From the NCBI RefSeq assembly GCF_000186345.1, contig NC_014962.1:124001-188000 (forward strand): a DNA stretch of 64,000 bases, read 5' to 3'. Below the pieces are notes generated by a model. It did no database searches and was not told the DNA's origin. It worked only from the letters and a program-made list of their open reading frames with translations. Positions 1 through 9,535 of this stretch are shown piece by piece. The stretch comes from Isosphaera pallida ATCC 43644 (lineage in GTDB: Bacteria > Planctomycetota > Planctomycetia > Isosphaerales > Isosphaeraceae). The position numbers and the translations under genes are program-made. Each line of letters begins with the position of its first letter. Position 1 is the stretch's first letter.

Positions 1-831
1 CGCAGCACGGTCTACCCCGGCACGACCGAGAAGATTCACGAGTTGATCCGTAAGGCCGGGCGGGAAATCGCCGTGGCGTTCTGTCCCGAACGGGTCGCCG
101 AAGGCAAAGCGATGGAGGAATTGCGGGTGCTTCCTCAAATCGTCTCGGGCTGCTCACCCAAGGCAATCGCCGACGCCCGCGAGGTCTTCGGCCGCATCGC
201 GGTCGATCTCATCGAATTGACCCCGATCGAGGCCGAACTGACCAAAATCTTCACCAACGTCTGGCGCTACATCCAGTTCGCTATCGCTAACCAAATGTTT
301 ATGATTGCAGCCGAACATGATTTGGATTTCTACCGCATCCACGAGGCCATGACGCGGGACTATCCCCGGATGAAGGGGTTGCCTCGGGCGGGGTTTGCCG
401 CGGGTCCCTGTTTGTTCAAGGATACGATGCAGCTGGCGGCGGTGGCCAACAACACTCTGGCGCTGGGGCACGCCGCCATGCTCATCAACGAGGGACTGCC
501 CAACTTCCTGGTCAAGCGGCTACGGCTCAAGTATGATCTTGCAAGCATGTGCGTGGGAATTTTAGGCATGGCCTTCAAGGCGGAAAGCGACGATCCTCGC
601 GAATCGCTCTCCTACAAACTGCGCAAGATTCTCGAATACGAGGCTCGCGAGGTGGTTTGCACCGACGTTTACATCAACGATCCTCGGTTCCTCCCGTTGG
701 AGGAAGTGCTGACGCGGGCCGATTTGCTGATTGTCGGCGCGCCGCATCACCAATACCGCGAGTTAGGGTTGCCGCCGGGCAAGCCGGTTGTTGACATCTG
801 GAACCTTTATGGAGGGGGCGCGGCCCTCTGA
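1..831 (+). CDS. Nucleotide-sugar dehydrogenase (UDP-glucose/UDP-ManNAc dehydrogenase family), 5' partial
   Basis: Frame 1 is open from the first base, so the N-terminal NAD-binding Rossmann half lies upstream of the window; 276 residues are visible. They cover the family's central helical domain (CPERVAEGKA near residue 32), the catalytic cysteine in GPCLFKDT, and the C-terminal substrate domain ending in VVDIWNLYGGG. The family oxidises a UDP-hexose to a UDP-uronic acid in two NAD-dependent steps through a cysteine thioester. The next gene, a sugar-nucleotide epimerase, begins 7 bp after the stop, so the two probably act in one pathway for cell-surface polysaccharide precursors. The exact sugar cannot be told from the sequence. 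The TTG at 43 is only an internal codon. Confidence 0.88.
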   Translation, partial: RSTVYPGTTEKIHELIRKAGREIAVAFCPERVAEGKAMEELRVLPQIVSGCSPKAIADAREVFGRIAVDLIELTPIEAELTKIFTNVWRYIQFAIANQMFMIAAEHDLDFYRIHEAMTRDYPRMKGLPRAGFAAGPCLFKDTMQLAAVANNTLALGHAAMLINEGLPNFLVKRLRLKYDLASMCVGILGMAFKAESDDPRESLSYKLRKILEYEAREVVCTDVYINDPRFLPLEEVLTRADLLIVGAPHHQYRELGLPPGKPVVDIWNLYGGGAAL

Positions 832-838
832 CGTGAAC

Positions 839-1870
839 ATGCCCCGCACCCTAGTCACCGGCGCGGCTGGATTCATTGGCGGCTACGTGGTCGAAGAGTT
901 GCTTCGCCGCGGCCACGAGGTCGTCGGTTTGGACAATTATTCCAAATACGGCCCGGTGAGTCACCGGTTTGACACCGATCCGCGTTATCGATTCGTCCAG
1001 GGCGACGCTAAAGACGTCGAGCTGGTCAAGCAGCTGGTGGTCGATTGCGACCATTTCATTGCCGGGGCGGCGATCATCGGCGGTATCGCCCTGTTTCACC
1101 AGCGGGCCTACGACCTGATGGCCGAAAATGAGCGGATCGCTGCGGCCGCCTTCGACGCGGCGATCGCCGCCCACGACCAGGGCCGCGGACGTCTGGTCAA
1201 GATCACCGTGGTTTCCTCCTCGATGGTTTACGAACGGGCCGAAGTCTTCCCTACTCCCGAAGGCCACCAACGGGAATGTCCTCCCCCTTTGTCCACCTAC
1301 GGCTTCCAAAAGCTAGCGCTGGAGTATTTCGCCCAAGGCGCGTGGGAGCAGTACCGCCTGCCTTACACGATTGTGCGACCGTTCAATTGCGTCGGTTTGG
1401 GCGAAAAACGAGCCGTTGGTGACTATGACGTGACGTCCGGCGACATCAAGCTCGCCATGAGTCATGTGGTGCCGGATTTGTGTCAAAAGGTACTGAAAGG
1501 GCAGGACCCCTTACGCATTCTTGGGGATGGTCATCAGGTTCGGCACTATACCCACGGCTCCGACCTGGCGCGGGGGATCGTCCTGGCGGTCGAATCGCCC
1601 GCTGCGTTGAATGAGGATTTTAACCTCTCCACGGATCGTTCGACCACCGTGCTGGAACTGGCCCAACTCATCTGGCGCAAGGTCAAAGGCCCGGATGTCC
1701 CCTTCCGCTATGAATCTGACCCCCCTTTCACCTATGACGTTCAGCAGCGGATCCCCGACGTCTCCAAGGCGCGACGTTTGCTGGGTTTTGAGGCCAAAAT
1801 CGAGTTGGAGGACATGCTCGACGAACTCATCCCCTGGATTCGCCGCCAAATCGAGGTCGGGGGAATCTGA
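839..1870 (+). CDS. NAD-dependent epimerase/dehydratase (extended SDR family)
   Basis: 343 residues. The ATG at 839 puts the Rossmann fingerprint VTGAAGFIGG at residues 5-14; in-frame starts at 788 and 809 would only add residues overlapping the upstream dehydrogenase. The extended-SDR catalytic set is visible: a serine cluster in VVSSSMVYE and the YxxxK pair in YGFQK. The acidic residue in GLDNYSKYG after beta-2 suits NAD(H). The C-terminal half has the usual substrate-binding segments (VRPFNCVG). Such enzymes epimerise, decarboxylate or dehydrate nucleotide sugars. The adjacent UDP-sugar dehydrogenase suggests a UDP-uronic acid substrate, but this is inference from context. Confidence 0.88.
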   Translation: MPRTLVTGAAGFIGGYVVEELLRRGHEVVGLDNYSKYGPVSHRFDTDPRYRFVQGDAKDVELVKQLVVDCDHFIAGAAIIGGIALFHQRAYDLMAENERIAAAAFDAAIAAHDQGRGRLVKITVVSSSMVYERAEVFPTPEGHQRECPPPLSTYGFQKLALEYFAQGAWEQYRLPYTIVRPFNCVGLGEKRAVGDYDVTSGDIKLAMSHVVPDLCQKVLKGQDPLRILGDGHQVRHYTHGSDLARGIVLAVESPAALNEDFNLSTDRSTTVLELAQLIWRKVKGPDVPFRYESDPPFTYDVQQRIPDVSKARRLLGFEAKIELEDMLDELIPWIRRQIEVGGI

Positions 1871-1917
1871 GGGAGGGGGAAGAGCAGGGTTGGGCAGTAG
1901 AGTGATGGAGAGCTAAG

Positions 1918-4383
1918 ATGCAATTATTTGAATATTCATTAATATGGATGTTGGTTTGGAGATCCGCTAGCTTGATTGGGTTGGAACCGTCGGGTTCAAT
2001 CATTCGCGTTTTACCGACCTCTTGGATGGTGGCGACCCCGACCTGCGCCGCGGAATTCCCAGCGATGACGACGCCCTCTCCTTTGCCTTCGCCGCGTCCC
2101 CAGTTTTCAGCTCGCCGCGTTTTGAGCGTGTCGCGGCGTCAGGATCGCGCCGGCACGCTGGACGTAGCGACCGCCGCACGTTTGCCCGCGCCGGGTTTAG
2201 CGATGCCCAGCGGCTTCGAGTTCGACTCAACTGGCCAAACCTTGTGGTACCTCAAGTCGGAAGGGACCGAGTTGGATCAAGTGGTTTGGCGTTTCGAGGT
2301 GACCCGTCCCCAGGAGCCGCCTCGGGTGGTGACCCGTCCGCCCGATCGGGGCGACACCGACGCTAACCTGCCCCTGGCCGAACAACTCCGCCGCGAGCGT
2401 CAACGGCAACGCGTCACCGGCGTCAGTCGGTTCCTCCCGGCACCCGAGGGCCATCGCCTTCTGATCCCCCTTCAGGGCGATCTGTACCTTCAAGAAGGCG
2501 ACGGACCATTGCAACGACTCACCAACACCGAGTCCCCCGAACTCGACCCCCAGTGGTCACCCCGAGGCGATCGCGTCGCCTTTGTGCGCGACGGCGAACT
2601 CGTTGTGTTGGATCTGACCACCCGGCGCGAAACCGCGCTAACCGCTGGAGCCGAGGAGGGGATGGTTCACGGCCTGGCCGAGTTCATCGCTCAAGAGGAA
2701 CTGGGACGCTCCAGCGGCTTTTGGTGGTCGCCGCAGGGGTCGAAGCTGGCGTATCAGATTACCGACGAGCGCCACATTCCCCCCTTGACTATTGTTTATC
2801 CTGCTGCCGACGAGTCCGACCCGCGACGCTTGGAAACCCATCGCTACCCCTTCGCGGGCGAAGCCAACGCCCGGGTTGCTCTAGCGGTGGTCCCGGTCAA
2901 CGGCGGTCCGGCCCGACGGCTTGATCTAGCCGTTGGCATGGAGGATTTCTACTTGGCGCGGGTCGATTGGGAGACCGAGACCCGGGTGTTGGTCCAGACC
3001 CTCTCGCGCGATCAGACCCGCCTGGTATTGAGCCGCCACCATCTCGATTGCGATCCCATTAAAGTGGAGATTCTCATCGATGAGCGTCAAGAACCCTGGA
3101 TTAACCTGCACGACGATCTCCGGGTGATCGAGGAGACCGGCGAGTTGCTTTGGACCAGCGAGCGTACCGGCTACCGACACCTAGAATTGCGCGACGCCCA
3201 GGGACGCCTGGTGCGTGTGCTGACTGCCGGTGAGTGGATGGTGGACGAGGTGGTTCATGTTGACGCGGCGCGGCGCGAGGTCTGGTTCACCGCGTGGTCG
3301 GGACTGACCGACCCGACCGGCTCGGGGCTGTTCCGGGTGTCTCTGGATGGTCAGGGGCCCTCCAACGATGGGCCGCCGTCTCCTCAGCCGGTGCCCACTG
3401 GACACGAGGGGATGCTCACTTCTGTAGTCGTCGCGCCCGACGCCTCCAAGTTCGTGGCGGTCGGTTCCCGTTTGGATCGTCCGCCCACCGCCGTCCTCTA
3501 CGACCGTCAAGGCCATCCCTTGGCCACGCTGGCCGACGGCCGCGACGATCCCCGTCTGGAGGCGCTTGGTCTGGTTCCCCCGGTGCCCCACCGTTTCGAG
3601 CATGACGGTTGGACCTTTCACGGCTTGCTCTATCGACCACGCTCCAACGCGCTCCAACGCGACGGTTTGGCCCCCCTTGTGGTTATGCTTTATGGTGGGC
3701 CCCATGCACAATATGTTCAGAATTCGTGGAATCAAACCGCCGACCTAGTTGCTCAGTTGTTGGCGGAGCGGGGCTTTGCAGTTTGGAAGATGGACAACCG
3801 CGGGTCGGCTCGTCGCGGTCGAGGGTTCGAGGCCGCGCTCCATCGTCGCATGGGGTCGGTCGAGGTGGCCGACCAGGTCGCCGGGGTGGCTTACCTGCTG
3901 AACCATGAGCCGGGTCTGGATGGACGGCGGGTCGGGGTGTACGGCTGGAGTTATGGAGGGTATCTGACCCTCAAATGCCTCATGGGCGCGCCGGAGACCT
4001 TCCACGCTGGAGTCGCCGTCGCCCCAGTGTTTTCCTGGGACGGATACGACACCGCCTATACCGAGCGTTACATGGGAACACCTCACTCTAATCCGGAGGG
4101 CTATCGCGCCTCTTCGGTGGCGAGCGACGTGGAGCGTTTGGAGGGGGCGTTGTTGGTCCTGCACGGGATGATCGACGAGAATGTGCATTTTCGTCACACC
4201 GCACGGCTCACCGCAGCGCTGATCGCGGCGGGCAAGCCGTTCCAGGTGATGCCTTATCCCGAGGGACGTCACTCGATCCGCAAGCCGGAGGAGCGCCGCG
4301 ACCTGCTGGAGCGTCTGGTCGTCCACTTTGAGAACGCCTTGGGACCTTGCCCGCCGCGCGGATCGGGATCATCGACGCGGTGA
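1918..4383 (+). CDS. S9B family dipeptidyl peptidase (DPP4-type, prolyl oligopeptidase superfamily)
   Basis: 821 residues with an N-terminal eight-bladed beta-propeller followed by an alpha/beta hydrolase domain (about residues 560-810). The catalytic triad is readable: Ser678 in GWSYGGY, Asp753 in GMIDENVH and His785 in GRHSIRK. The Ser-Asp and Asp-His spacings (75 and 32) closely match DPP4. The propeller contains QEELGRSSGFWWSP, the family's Glu-Glu motif that anchors the free N-terminus of a peptide, so an exopeptidase removing X-Pro/X-Ala dipeptides is expected. The N-terminus is weakly hydrophobic (residues 8-20) and could be a poor signal sequence; the ATG at 2065 is an alternative start. 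No strong Shine-Dalgarno sequence precedes either. Confidence 0.9.
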   Translation: MQLFEYSLIWMLVWRSASLIGLEPSGSIIRVLPTSWMVATPTCAAEFPAMTTPSPLPSPRPQFSARRVLSVSRRQDRAGTLDVATAARLPAPGLAMPSGFEFDSTGQTLWYLKSEGTELDQVVWRFEVTRPQEPPRVVTRPPDRGDTDANLPLAEQLRRERQRQRVTGVSRFLPAPEGHRLLIPLQGDLYLQEGDGPLQRLTNTESPELDPQWSPRGDRVAFVRDGELVVLDLTTRRETALTAGAEEGMVHGLAEFIAQEELGRSSGFWWSPQGSKLAYQITDERHIPPLTIVYPAADESDPRRLETHRYPFAGEANARVALAVVPVNGGPARRLDLAVGMEDFYLARVDWETETRVLVQTLSRDQTRLVLSRHHLDCDPIKVEILIDERQEPWINLHDDLRVIEETGELLWTSERTGYRHLELRDAQGRLVRVLTAGEWMVDEVVHVDAARREVWFTAWSGLTDPTGSGLFRVSLDGQGPSNDGPPSPQPVPTGHEGMLTSVVVAPDASKFVAVGSRLDRPPTAVLYDRQGHPLATLADGRDDPRLEALGLVPPVPHRFEHDGWTFHGLLYRPRSNALQRDGLAPLVVMLYGGPHAQYVQNSWNQTADLVAQLLAERGFAVWKMDNRGSARRGRGFEAALHRRMGSVEVADQVAGVAYLLNHEPGLDGRRVGVYGWSYGGYLTLKCLMGAPETFHAGVAVAPVFSWDGYDTAYTERYMGTPHSNPEGYRASSVASDVERLEGALLVLHGMIDENVHFRHTARLTAALIAAGKPFQVMPYPEGRHSIRKPEERRDLLERLVVHFENALGPCPPRGSGSSTR

Positions 4384-4504
4384 GTTGACGCTTCGAACCC
4401 CTCGACTTCGATTGACACCCACGGGTCGGGAGCGGAACAATGAGCTTTGTCCGCACGCAAGGAGACTCGAGGACCGGCGCAACCATCGGACAAGGAGTCA
4501 ACCG

Positions 4505-7234
4505 ATGACGACGCGAGGGATTGCGGAACGGCGGAGCCGGTTGCGAATCTCGGATGGAACGGCGACGGAATCCCGGACGTTGTGGCGGGGCATAATGGGG
4601 ATTTCAGTTTCGGCGATCGCGTTCTGCGCGACGCCTGGTTCCTCCCCGGCTGTTCAACCACCGGACGTTTCCGACCCCATCGCGGCACCCTCCCCAAGTC
4701 ATAACCATCTGGCCGGGGAGACCAGTGCCCATTTGCGTCGGCACGCCGACACCCCAGTGGACTGGTGGCCTTGGGGAGACGAGGCCTTCGCCCGCGCTCG
4801 CGCCGAGGACAAGCCAGTGTTCCTCTCGTCGGGTTATCTGGCGTGTCACTGGTGCCATGTCATGGAGCGGGAGTGTTTCCGTGATCCGGCGATCGCAGCG
4901 CGTCTCAATCGGGACTTTGTCTGCATCAAGTTAGATCGGGAGGAGCGGCCCGACGTCGATCAAACCTACCTGACCGCGCTACGGACCTTCGGAACCGGCG
5001 GTTGGCCAATGTCGATCTTTTTAACACCCGAAGGCAAACCCTTCTACGGCGGCACCTATTTTCCGCCCGAGGATCGTCCGGGTCTGACCGGGTTTTCGAC
5101 GGTTTTGGATCGGGTCGCGCGGGCTTGGCGGGAGGATCGGGACCGGATCGAGCGGGTCGCTGGGGAACTCGACGCGATGGTGGGCCGCATTCTGGTGCGT
5201 CGCGCGGCTTCGTCGGTCCTTGGACCTCCTCCGGTGTTGTCTTCCGACCTGACCGACGCTTGCTACTTGATCCTTTGCGGTGAGTTCGACCCCGAATACG
5301 GCGGGTTCGGCTTCGATCGGACCAACCCTCGCCGACCCAAGTTTCCCGAACCCTCTCGACTCTTGTTTCTGCTGGAACGTCACGCCGCGCTCAAGGAACG
5401 ACCGCGCCCTGTCAAGACGCCGGCGCGCTCGCTGCTGATGTTGGATCCGGGACCGGCCGCTGCTCCGTTGATCCGCCGCGCCCCCTTGGACATGGCGCTC
5501 TTCACCTTGGACCGCATCGCCCGAGGCGGCCTGCGCGACCATGTGGGCGGTGGATACCACCGCTATTGCGTCAGTCGCTTCTGGATTGTGCCCCACTTCG
5601 AGAAGACGCTCTACGATAACGCCCAACTCGCCCGAGTCTTTGTCCGCGCCTTCGAGTTAACCGGCGACCCGCGGTGGCGCGACGAGGCCGAGGCGATCTT
5701 CGACTTCGTGGCCCGGGAGATGACTCTGCCCGAAGGCGGCTTCCTCTCAGCGCTAGATGCCGAGAGCCGGGACGAGGACGGGGGGGAGTATTACCTCTGG
5801 ACCCGCCCCCAGGTTGAGCAGGCGTTGGCCAACCCCGAGGAGTCCCGAATCGTCCTCCAAGTCTATGGGATGCTCCGCGACCCTAACTTCGAGGGCGGGC
5901 GGTACGTGTTGCTCGAGCCACGCGAACGCTCCGAGCACGCCCGCGCCCTGGGGTTGGAGCTACCCGAATTGACTCGTCGTCTCGACGCGGCCCGCCGGCG
6001 TCTGCACCAAGTCCGCGACCAACGGCCCGCGCCCCGCAAGGACGATAAGGCGATTGCCGGTTGGAACGGTCTCATGATCGCGGCTCTGGCCGAGGCGGGG
6101 CGGGTTTGCGACCACAACCGCGACCGCTACCTCAAGGCGGCCCAACGCGCCGCGGAGTTCGCCTGGACGCAGTTTCGCCGCGAGCAGGATCGCCTGGCCC
6201 GCACCTGGCGACAGGGAGTCGCCAAAGGTGAGGGCTTCGCCGAGGATTACGCCTTCCTCGCTGAGGGACTGCTGCGACTGTATCGCGCCGACGGCGACCC
6301 CCGTTGGCTCGAACGGGCGCGCCGCCTGACCGAGCGGATGCGACACGATTTCGGTGACCCCGACCCCAATCGGGGCGGCCTGTTTTTCGCCTCGCGGCGC
6401 GACGCGCGTTTACCCGCCCGATTCAAAGATCCCCTCGACAGCGTGCTGCCCAGCGCCAACGCGGTGGCGGCCCGCGTTCTGATCGAGTTGGGCCGCTTGG
6501 ACGACGATCCTCAACGGTACGATCAGGCCGAGGCGATCCTGCGCGAGTTCCTACCCGATCTGGCGCGACGCCCCGGTGTCTGGCCGATGATGATGGTGGC
6601 CCTCGAAGAGCTGTTGCAGGTCCGTCCCGAGTTGTCCAAAGCCCACTTCTCGGCCCCTAGCGTGGACAACCCGCTCGACGGCAAGCTCACTTCGCGGAAC
6701 ACCCTCCCGGTTCAAGCCCGGCTCGAAGCGCTGGAGGAGGCGGTGCAGTTCCTCCGGCGGGGCCGGGAAGCCGAGGTCAAGCTGATCCTCACCATCCGGC
6801 CCGGTTGGAGCGTCCTGTCTGCCAACCCTTTTCCTCTCACTCCAAGAAGGAACGTCGCTTCCGCTTCCGGCCTCGTTACCTTACCCAACCGAGAGGGAGA
6901 GGACGCGATCCCTCAGCCCCTTGCCATCGAACTTGACCCCGACGCCGCCCAACACTTCGAGCTCGTGGACGTGAGGTTCCCGCCGGGACGCCTCAAACCG
7001 CTCGAAACCCCCCGGACGGAAGCCGCCGCTTCGAATGCGGATCGTCCCGCCTCCCTTGGCCGAACCATCGAGGTCTATGAAGCCCGAGTTGAAGTGATCG
7101 CTCGACTCCGACCTCACGCGCAACGATCCAATTTCGCCCGATTGGGTTTCCGAATCCGATACCAGGCGTGTGAAGATCGCGTGTGGTCGGCACCTGCTGA
7201 ACTTTCGGTCGAAAAAGACCTTGAACCCCGCTAA
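4505..7234 (+). CDS. DUF255/thioredoxin-fold protein of the YyaL/SPATA20 family
   Basis: 909 residues from the ATG at 4505, chosen because AAGGAG at 4492-4497 lies 7 bp upstream; the reading frame is open further 5' but lacks such a site. After a basic N-terminus and a short hydrophobic stretch (about residues 30-50, possible signal or membrane anchor) comes the thioredoxin-like domain with the active-site pair C114-H-W-C117 and the family block GGWPMSIFLTP. A six-hairpin glycosidase-like alpha/alpha toroid fills the middle (HFEKTLYDNA, LDAESRDEDG). Members are widespread but of uncertain function. The C-terminal 200 residues are variable and could be a planctomycete extension. Confidence 0.88.
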   Translation: MTTRGIAERRSRLRISDGTATESRTLWRGIMGISVSAIAFCATPGSSPAVQPPDVSDPIAAPSPSHNHLAGETSAHLRRHADTPVDWWPWGDEAFARARAEDKPVFLSSGYLACHWCHVMERECFRDPAIAARLNRDFVCIKLDREERPDVDQTYLTALRTFGTGGWPMSIFLTPEGKPFYGGTYFPPEDRPGLTGFSTVLDRVARAWREDRDRIERVAGELDAMVGRILVRRAASSVLGPPPVLSSDLTDACYLILCGEFDPEYGGFGFDRTNPRRPKFPEPSRLLFLLERHAALKERPRPVKTPARSLLMLDPGPAAAPLIRRAPLDMALFTLDRIARGGLRDHVGGGYHRYCVSRFWIVPHFEKTLYDNAQLARVFVRAFELTGDPRWRDEAEAIFDFVAREMTLPEGGFLSALDAESRDEDGGEYYLWTRPQVEQALANPEESRIVLQVYGMLRDPNFEGGRYVLLEPRERSEHARALGLELPELTRRLDAARRRLHQVRDQRPAPRKDDKAIAGWNGLMIAALAEAGRVCDHNRDRYLKAAQRAAEFAWTQFRREQDRLARTWRQGVAKGEGFAEDYAFLAEGLLRLYRADGDPRWLERARRLTERMRHDFGDPDPNRGGLFFASRRDARLPARFKDPLDSVLPSANAVAARVLIELGRLDDDPQRYDQAEAILREFLPDLARRPGVWPMMMVALEELLQVRPELSKAHFSAPSVDNPLDGKLTSRNTLPVQARLEALEEAVQFLRRGREAEVKLILTIRPGWSVLSANPFPLTPRRNVASASGLVTLPNREGEDAIPQPLAIELDPDAAQHFELVDVRFPPGRLKPLETPRTEAAASNADRPASLGRTIEVYEARVEVIARLRPHAQRSNFARLGFRIRYQACEDRVWSAPAELSVEKDLEPR

Positions 7235-7306
7235 AAAACGCGGTTTCGAGGTCGCGTGGCTCACAATCCCGGCCTAAAGTGAGGTTAAGAATCAACACGG
7301 CGGGCG

Positions 7307-8593
7307 ATGAACCCGTCGGCCGCGGTGGATCAAGGGCCGTTCCCCCGGCGCGATCCGACGTGGGTGGTCAAGCTCGGGGCCTCTCGTGACGAGGATGGAA
7401 ACGTGTCGCTTCAATACAGTGGCCACACCACACCGGTGCTAATAGCGCAGCCCGCCAAAAATCGAGCGGAGACCGCTCCTTGTTTGATTGTCTACGACGG
7501 CGCGTTGGCGGGCGCGATTCATAAATTGAGCCAACTCCGAACCCAAGTCGGCCGCTCGGCCTACTCCGATCTGCGATTCCTGGAACGAACCGTGTCGCGC
7601 CGTCATGCCCTGTTGGAAATCAATCCGTTAGGGCAGGTCGTCCTCACCGATTTGGGCAGCACGGCCGGCACCTTCGTCAATGGTTTGAGGTTGCCGGCGC
7701 ATCGTTCCCGACTCCTCACCCCCGGCGACCAAATCCGCTTCGGCGAGCAAGTCGTCGTCTGCTTCAACCAACTGGATCCCCTCGAAGAAGAAGCCTACCG
7801 CGAGCGATTCCGACGCGCCGTGTCCGACCCCTTGACCGGGCTTTACAACCGCCTGTACTTCCTTGAGGAAATCTACCATTGGGTCGAACGCCATCCCCGC
7901 CGCTCCAGTGGACTGGCCCTATTGCTGATTGATCTCGACCATTTCAAGAACGTCAATGACGAACATGGTCACGCAGTGGGGGATCGGGTGTTGCGGTTGG
8001 TCGCTGAGGTGTTGGAACGCGCCTTGGGGGAAGAAGCTTTGTTGTCGCGGTTCGGCGGTGAGGAATTCATCGCGGCGATGGAGGTGAGCGACCTTGACGC
8101 CGCCTGTGCGTTAGCCAACCGAGTCCGTGAGGAAGTGGCGCGACGCCCCTACCGTCCGTTCGGTTATGGAGGCTCGGTTCAGCTCTCCTTGACGCTTTCG
8201 GTGGGCGTGGCCTATCTCCCCCCTCGGGGCGATCCGGTCGAACCGGATCAGATGATCCGCGCAGCCGATCTTTGTCTGGGGCAGGCCAAGCGTCGAGGGC
8301 GCAATCGCGTCATCTCTGAACGCGAGTACGCCCCAGCACGTCTGATTGGTTTGGAGTTCGACACGACCACCCTGATGGGTCAGGCCATCACCGAACGAAT
8401 TGTCCCCGTTTCACCACCGAAAGCTGTTCCTCCGCCGGAACAAGCGGCTAAACCGTCCCAAGCCTCGGAGTCGAGTACGCCCCGGCACATCGGCAGCCTG
8501 TCGGACTCCTCCGAGCATTGGGTCAGGGCGTTTCGCCGCCGGATGTTGGAGGCAGATCAGCTGGATCGCCCCGCCCAGCCATCTCCGGAATGA
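7307..8593 (+). CDS. FHA domain-GGDEF diguanylate cyclase
   Basis: 428 residues. Residues about 72-151 form a forkhead-associated domain (VGRS, SRRH, GSTAGTFVNG), which binds phosphothreonine peptides. A GGDEF domain follows (about 170-345), starting DPLTGLYNR, with the metal-binding LLLIDLDHFK and the signature GGEEF at residues 250-254, so cyclic-di-GMP synthesis is expected. No RxxD inhibitory site lies five residues before the signature, so product feedback is probably absent. The C-terminal 90 residues are proline-rich and likely disordered. The layout suggests a cytosolic enzyme recruited or controlled by Ser/Thr phosphorylation, plausible beside genes for Hanks-type kinases. The gene is convergent with the next one. 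Confidence 0.93.
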   Translation: MNPSAAVDQGPFPRRDPTWVVKLGASRDEDGNVSLQYSGHTTPVLIAQPAKNRAETAPCLIVYDGALAGAIHKLSQLRTQVGRSAYSDLRFLERTVSRRHALLEINPLGQVVLTDLGSTAGTFVNGLRLPAHRSRLLTPGDQIRFGEQVVVCFNQLDPLEEEAYRERFRRAVSDPLTGLYNRLYFLEEIYHWVERHPRRSSGLALLLIDLDHFKNVNDEHGHAVGDRVLRLVAEVLERALGEEALLSRFGGEEFIAAMEVSDLDAACALANRVREEVARRPYRPFGYGGSVQLSLTLSVGVAYLPPRGDPVEPDQMIRAADLCLGQAKRRGRNRVISEREYAPARLIGLEFDTTTLMGQAITERIVPVSPPKAVPPPEQAAKPSQASESSTPRHIGSLSDSSEHWVRAFRRRMLEADQLDRPAQPSPE

Positions 8594-8671
8594 GTGACCG
8601 ACGCGACGCTCAAGGCCGGAAGGTTCACGTCATGCCGAAGCAAGCGGGTTTGCGATTGGGTTGGGGGTGAC

Positions 8672-9535
8672 TTAGGAGGCGATCGTCGGACTGCGGATCG
8701 CCGCGTCACGCGCGTCCTTCAACGTTTGAATGCTAATGCGAGCGGTTTCTTCGGCCCCCGGGCTGAAGTCGAACACCTCCACTGAGACGAATCGATCGTA
8801 ACCGGAGGCGACCAGGGCGGCCAAAATCGGCTTGAAATCGACCTCACCCATGCCTGGCCCGCGTAGGTTGACGTCGTTGGCGTGGAAGTGGCCCGCGAAC
8901 TTGGCATAGCGACCAATCAACGTTGGCACGTCGGCCTCGGTTTCGGAACTTTGCGCCTTCACATCCAAATGAAGTTTGACTCGTTCGGGGTGACCCAGCC
9001 GCTCCAGAATTGCCACGGTTTGGGCGCAGGTATTGAGGAAGTTGGTTTCCGCTGGGGCGAGCGGTTCCAGGCACAGATCGACCCCGCGCCGCTCCAAAGT
9101 GGGCAGCAGATGCTCGATCGCCTCGATCAGGTAAGCCACCCCCTGCTCATAGGTGACGCCAGGGGCTAGGTCGCGTTGCTTGGGCGAACCCAGGACCATC
9201 AGGCTTCCCCCGAGGTCGCCGGTGGCTTCGGCCAGTTCGATCAAATAATCGGCCGTGGCGCGGCGGATCGACGGATCAGGATGAGTCAAACCAAAGCCCT
9301 CGGTCTTGGCGAGTAACCAGTGAAGTCCCACGCAGCGCAGACCGCGATCGGTCATAACCCGAGCCAGGCGGTTCCGTTCGGCCAAACCCACCGCGCTGAT
9401 GCGTGGAGCCAGGGTGAACGGCGCGATCTCCAGGCCGTCGTACCCTAACGCCTTGACGGTGTCGCAGACCCGCTCGAATTCCCAGTTCTCAAACAATTCG
9501 TTGCAAATCGCCAGACCGATCATGTTGAAACGCAT
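8672..9535 (-). CDS. Sugar phosphate isomerase/epimerase-like TIM-barrel protein
   Basis: 287 residues of the xylose isomerase-like TIM barrel superfamily (AP endonuclease 2 fold): GYDGLEIAPF near the N-terminus, LCLEPLAP, KLHLDVKA, AGHFHANDVN with metal-ligand His/Asp, and VSVEVFDF near the C-terminus. The ATG at 9535 follows GAGGAAGG and overlaps the last 16 bases of folD (stop at 9520), so translation is probably coupled to it. The frame continues 5' inside folD as non-coding arginine-rich sequence, which was excluded. The substrate is not determinable; members isomerise or epimerise keto-sugars or inosose-type cyclitols using a divalent metal. Confidence 0.85.
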   Translation of the reverse strand: MRFNMIGLAICNELFENWEFERVCDTVKALGYDGLEIAPFTLAPRISAVGLAERNRLARVMTDRGLRCVGLHWLLAKTEGFGLTHPDPSIRRATADYLIELAEATGDLGGSLMVLGSPKQRDLAPGVTYEQGVAYLIEAIEHLLPTLERRGVDLCLEPLAPAETNFLNTCAQTVAILERLGHPERVKLHLDVKAQSSETEADVPTLIGRYAKFAGHFHANDVNLRGPGMGEVDFKPILAALVASGYDRFVSVEVFDFSPGAEETARISIQTLKDARDAAIRSPTIAS

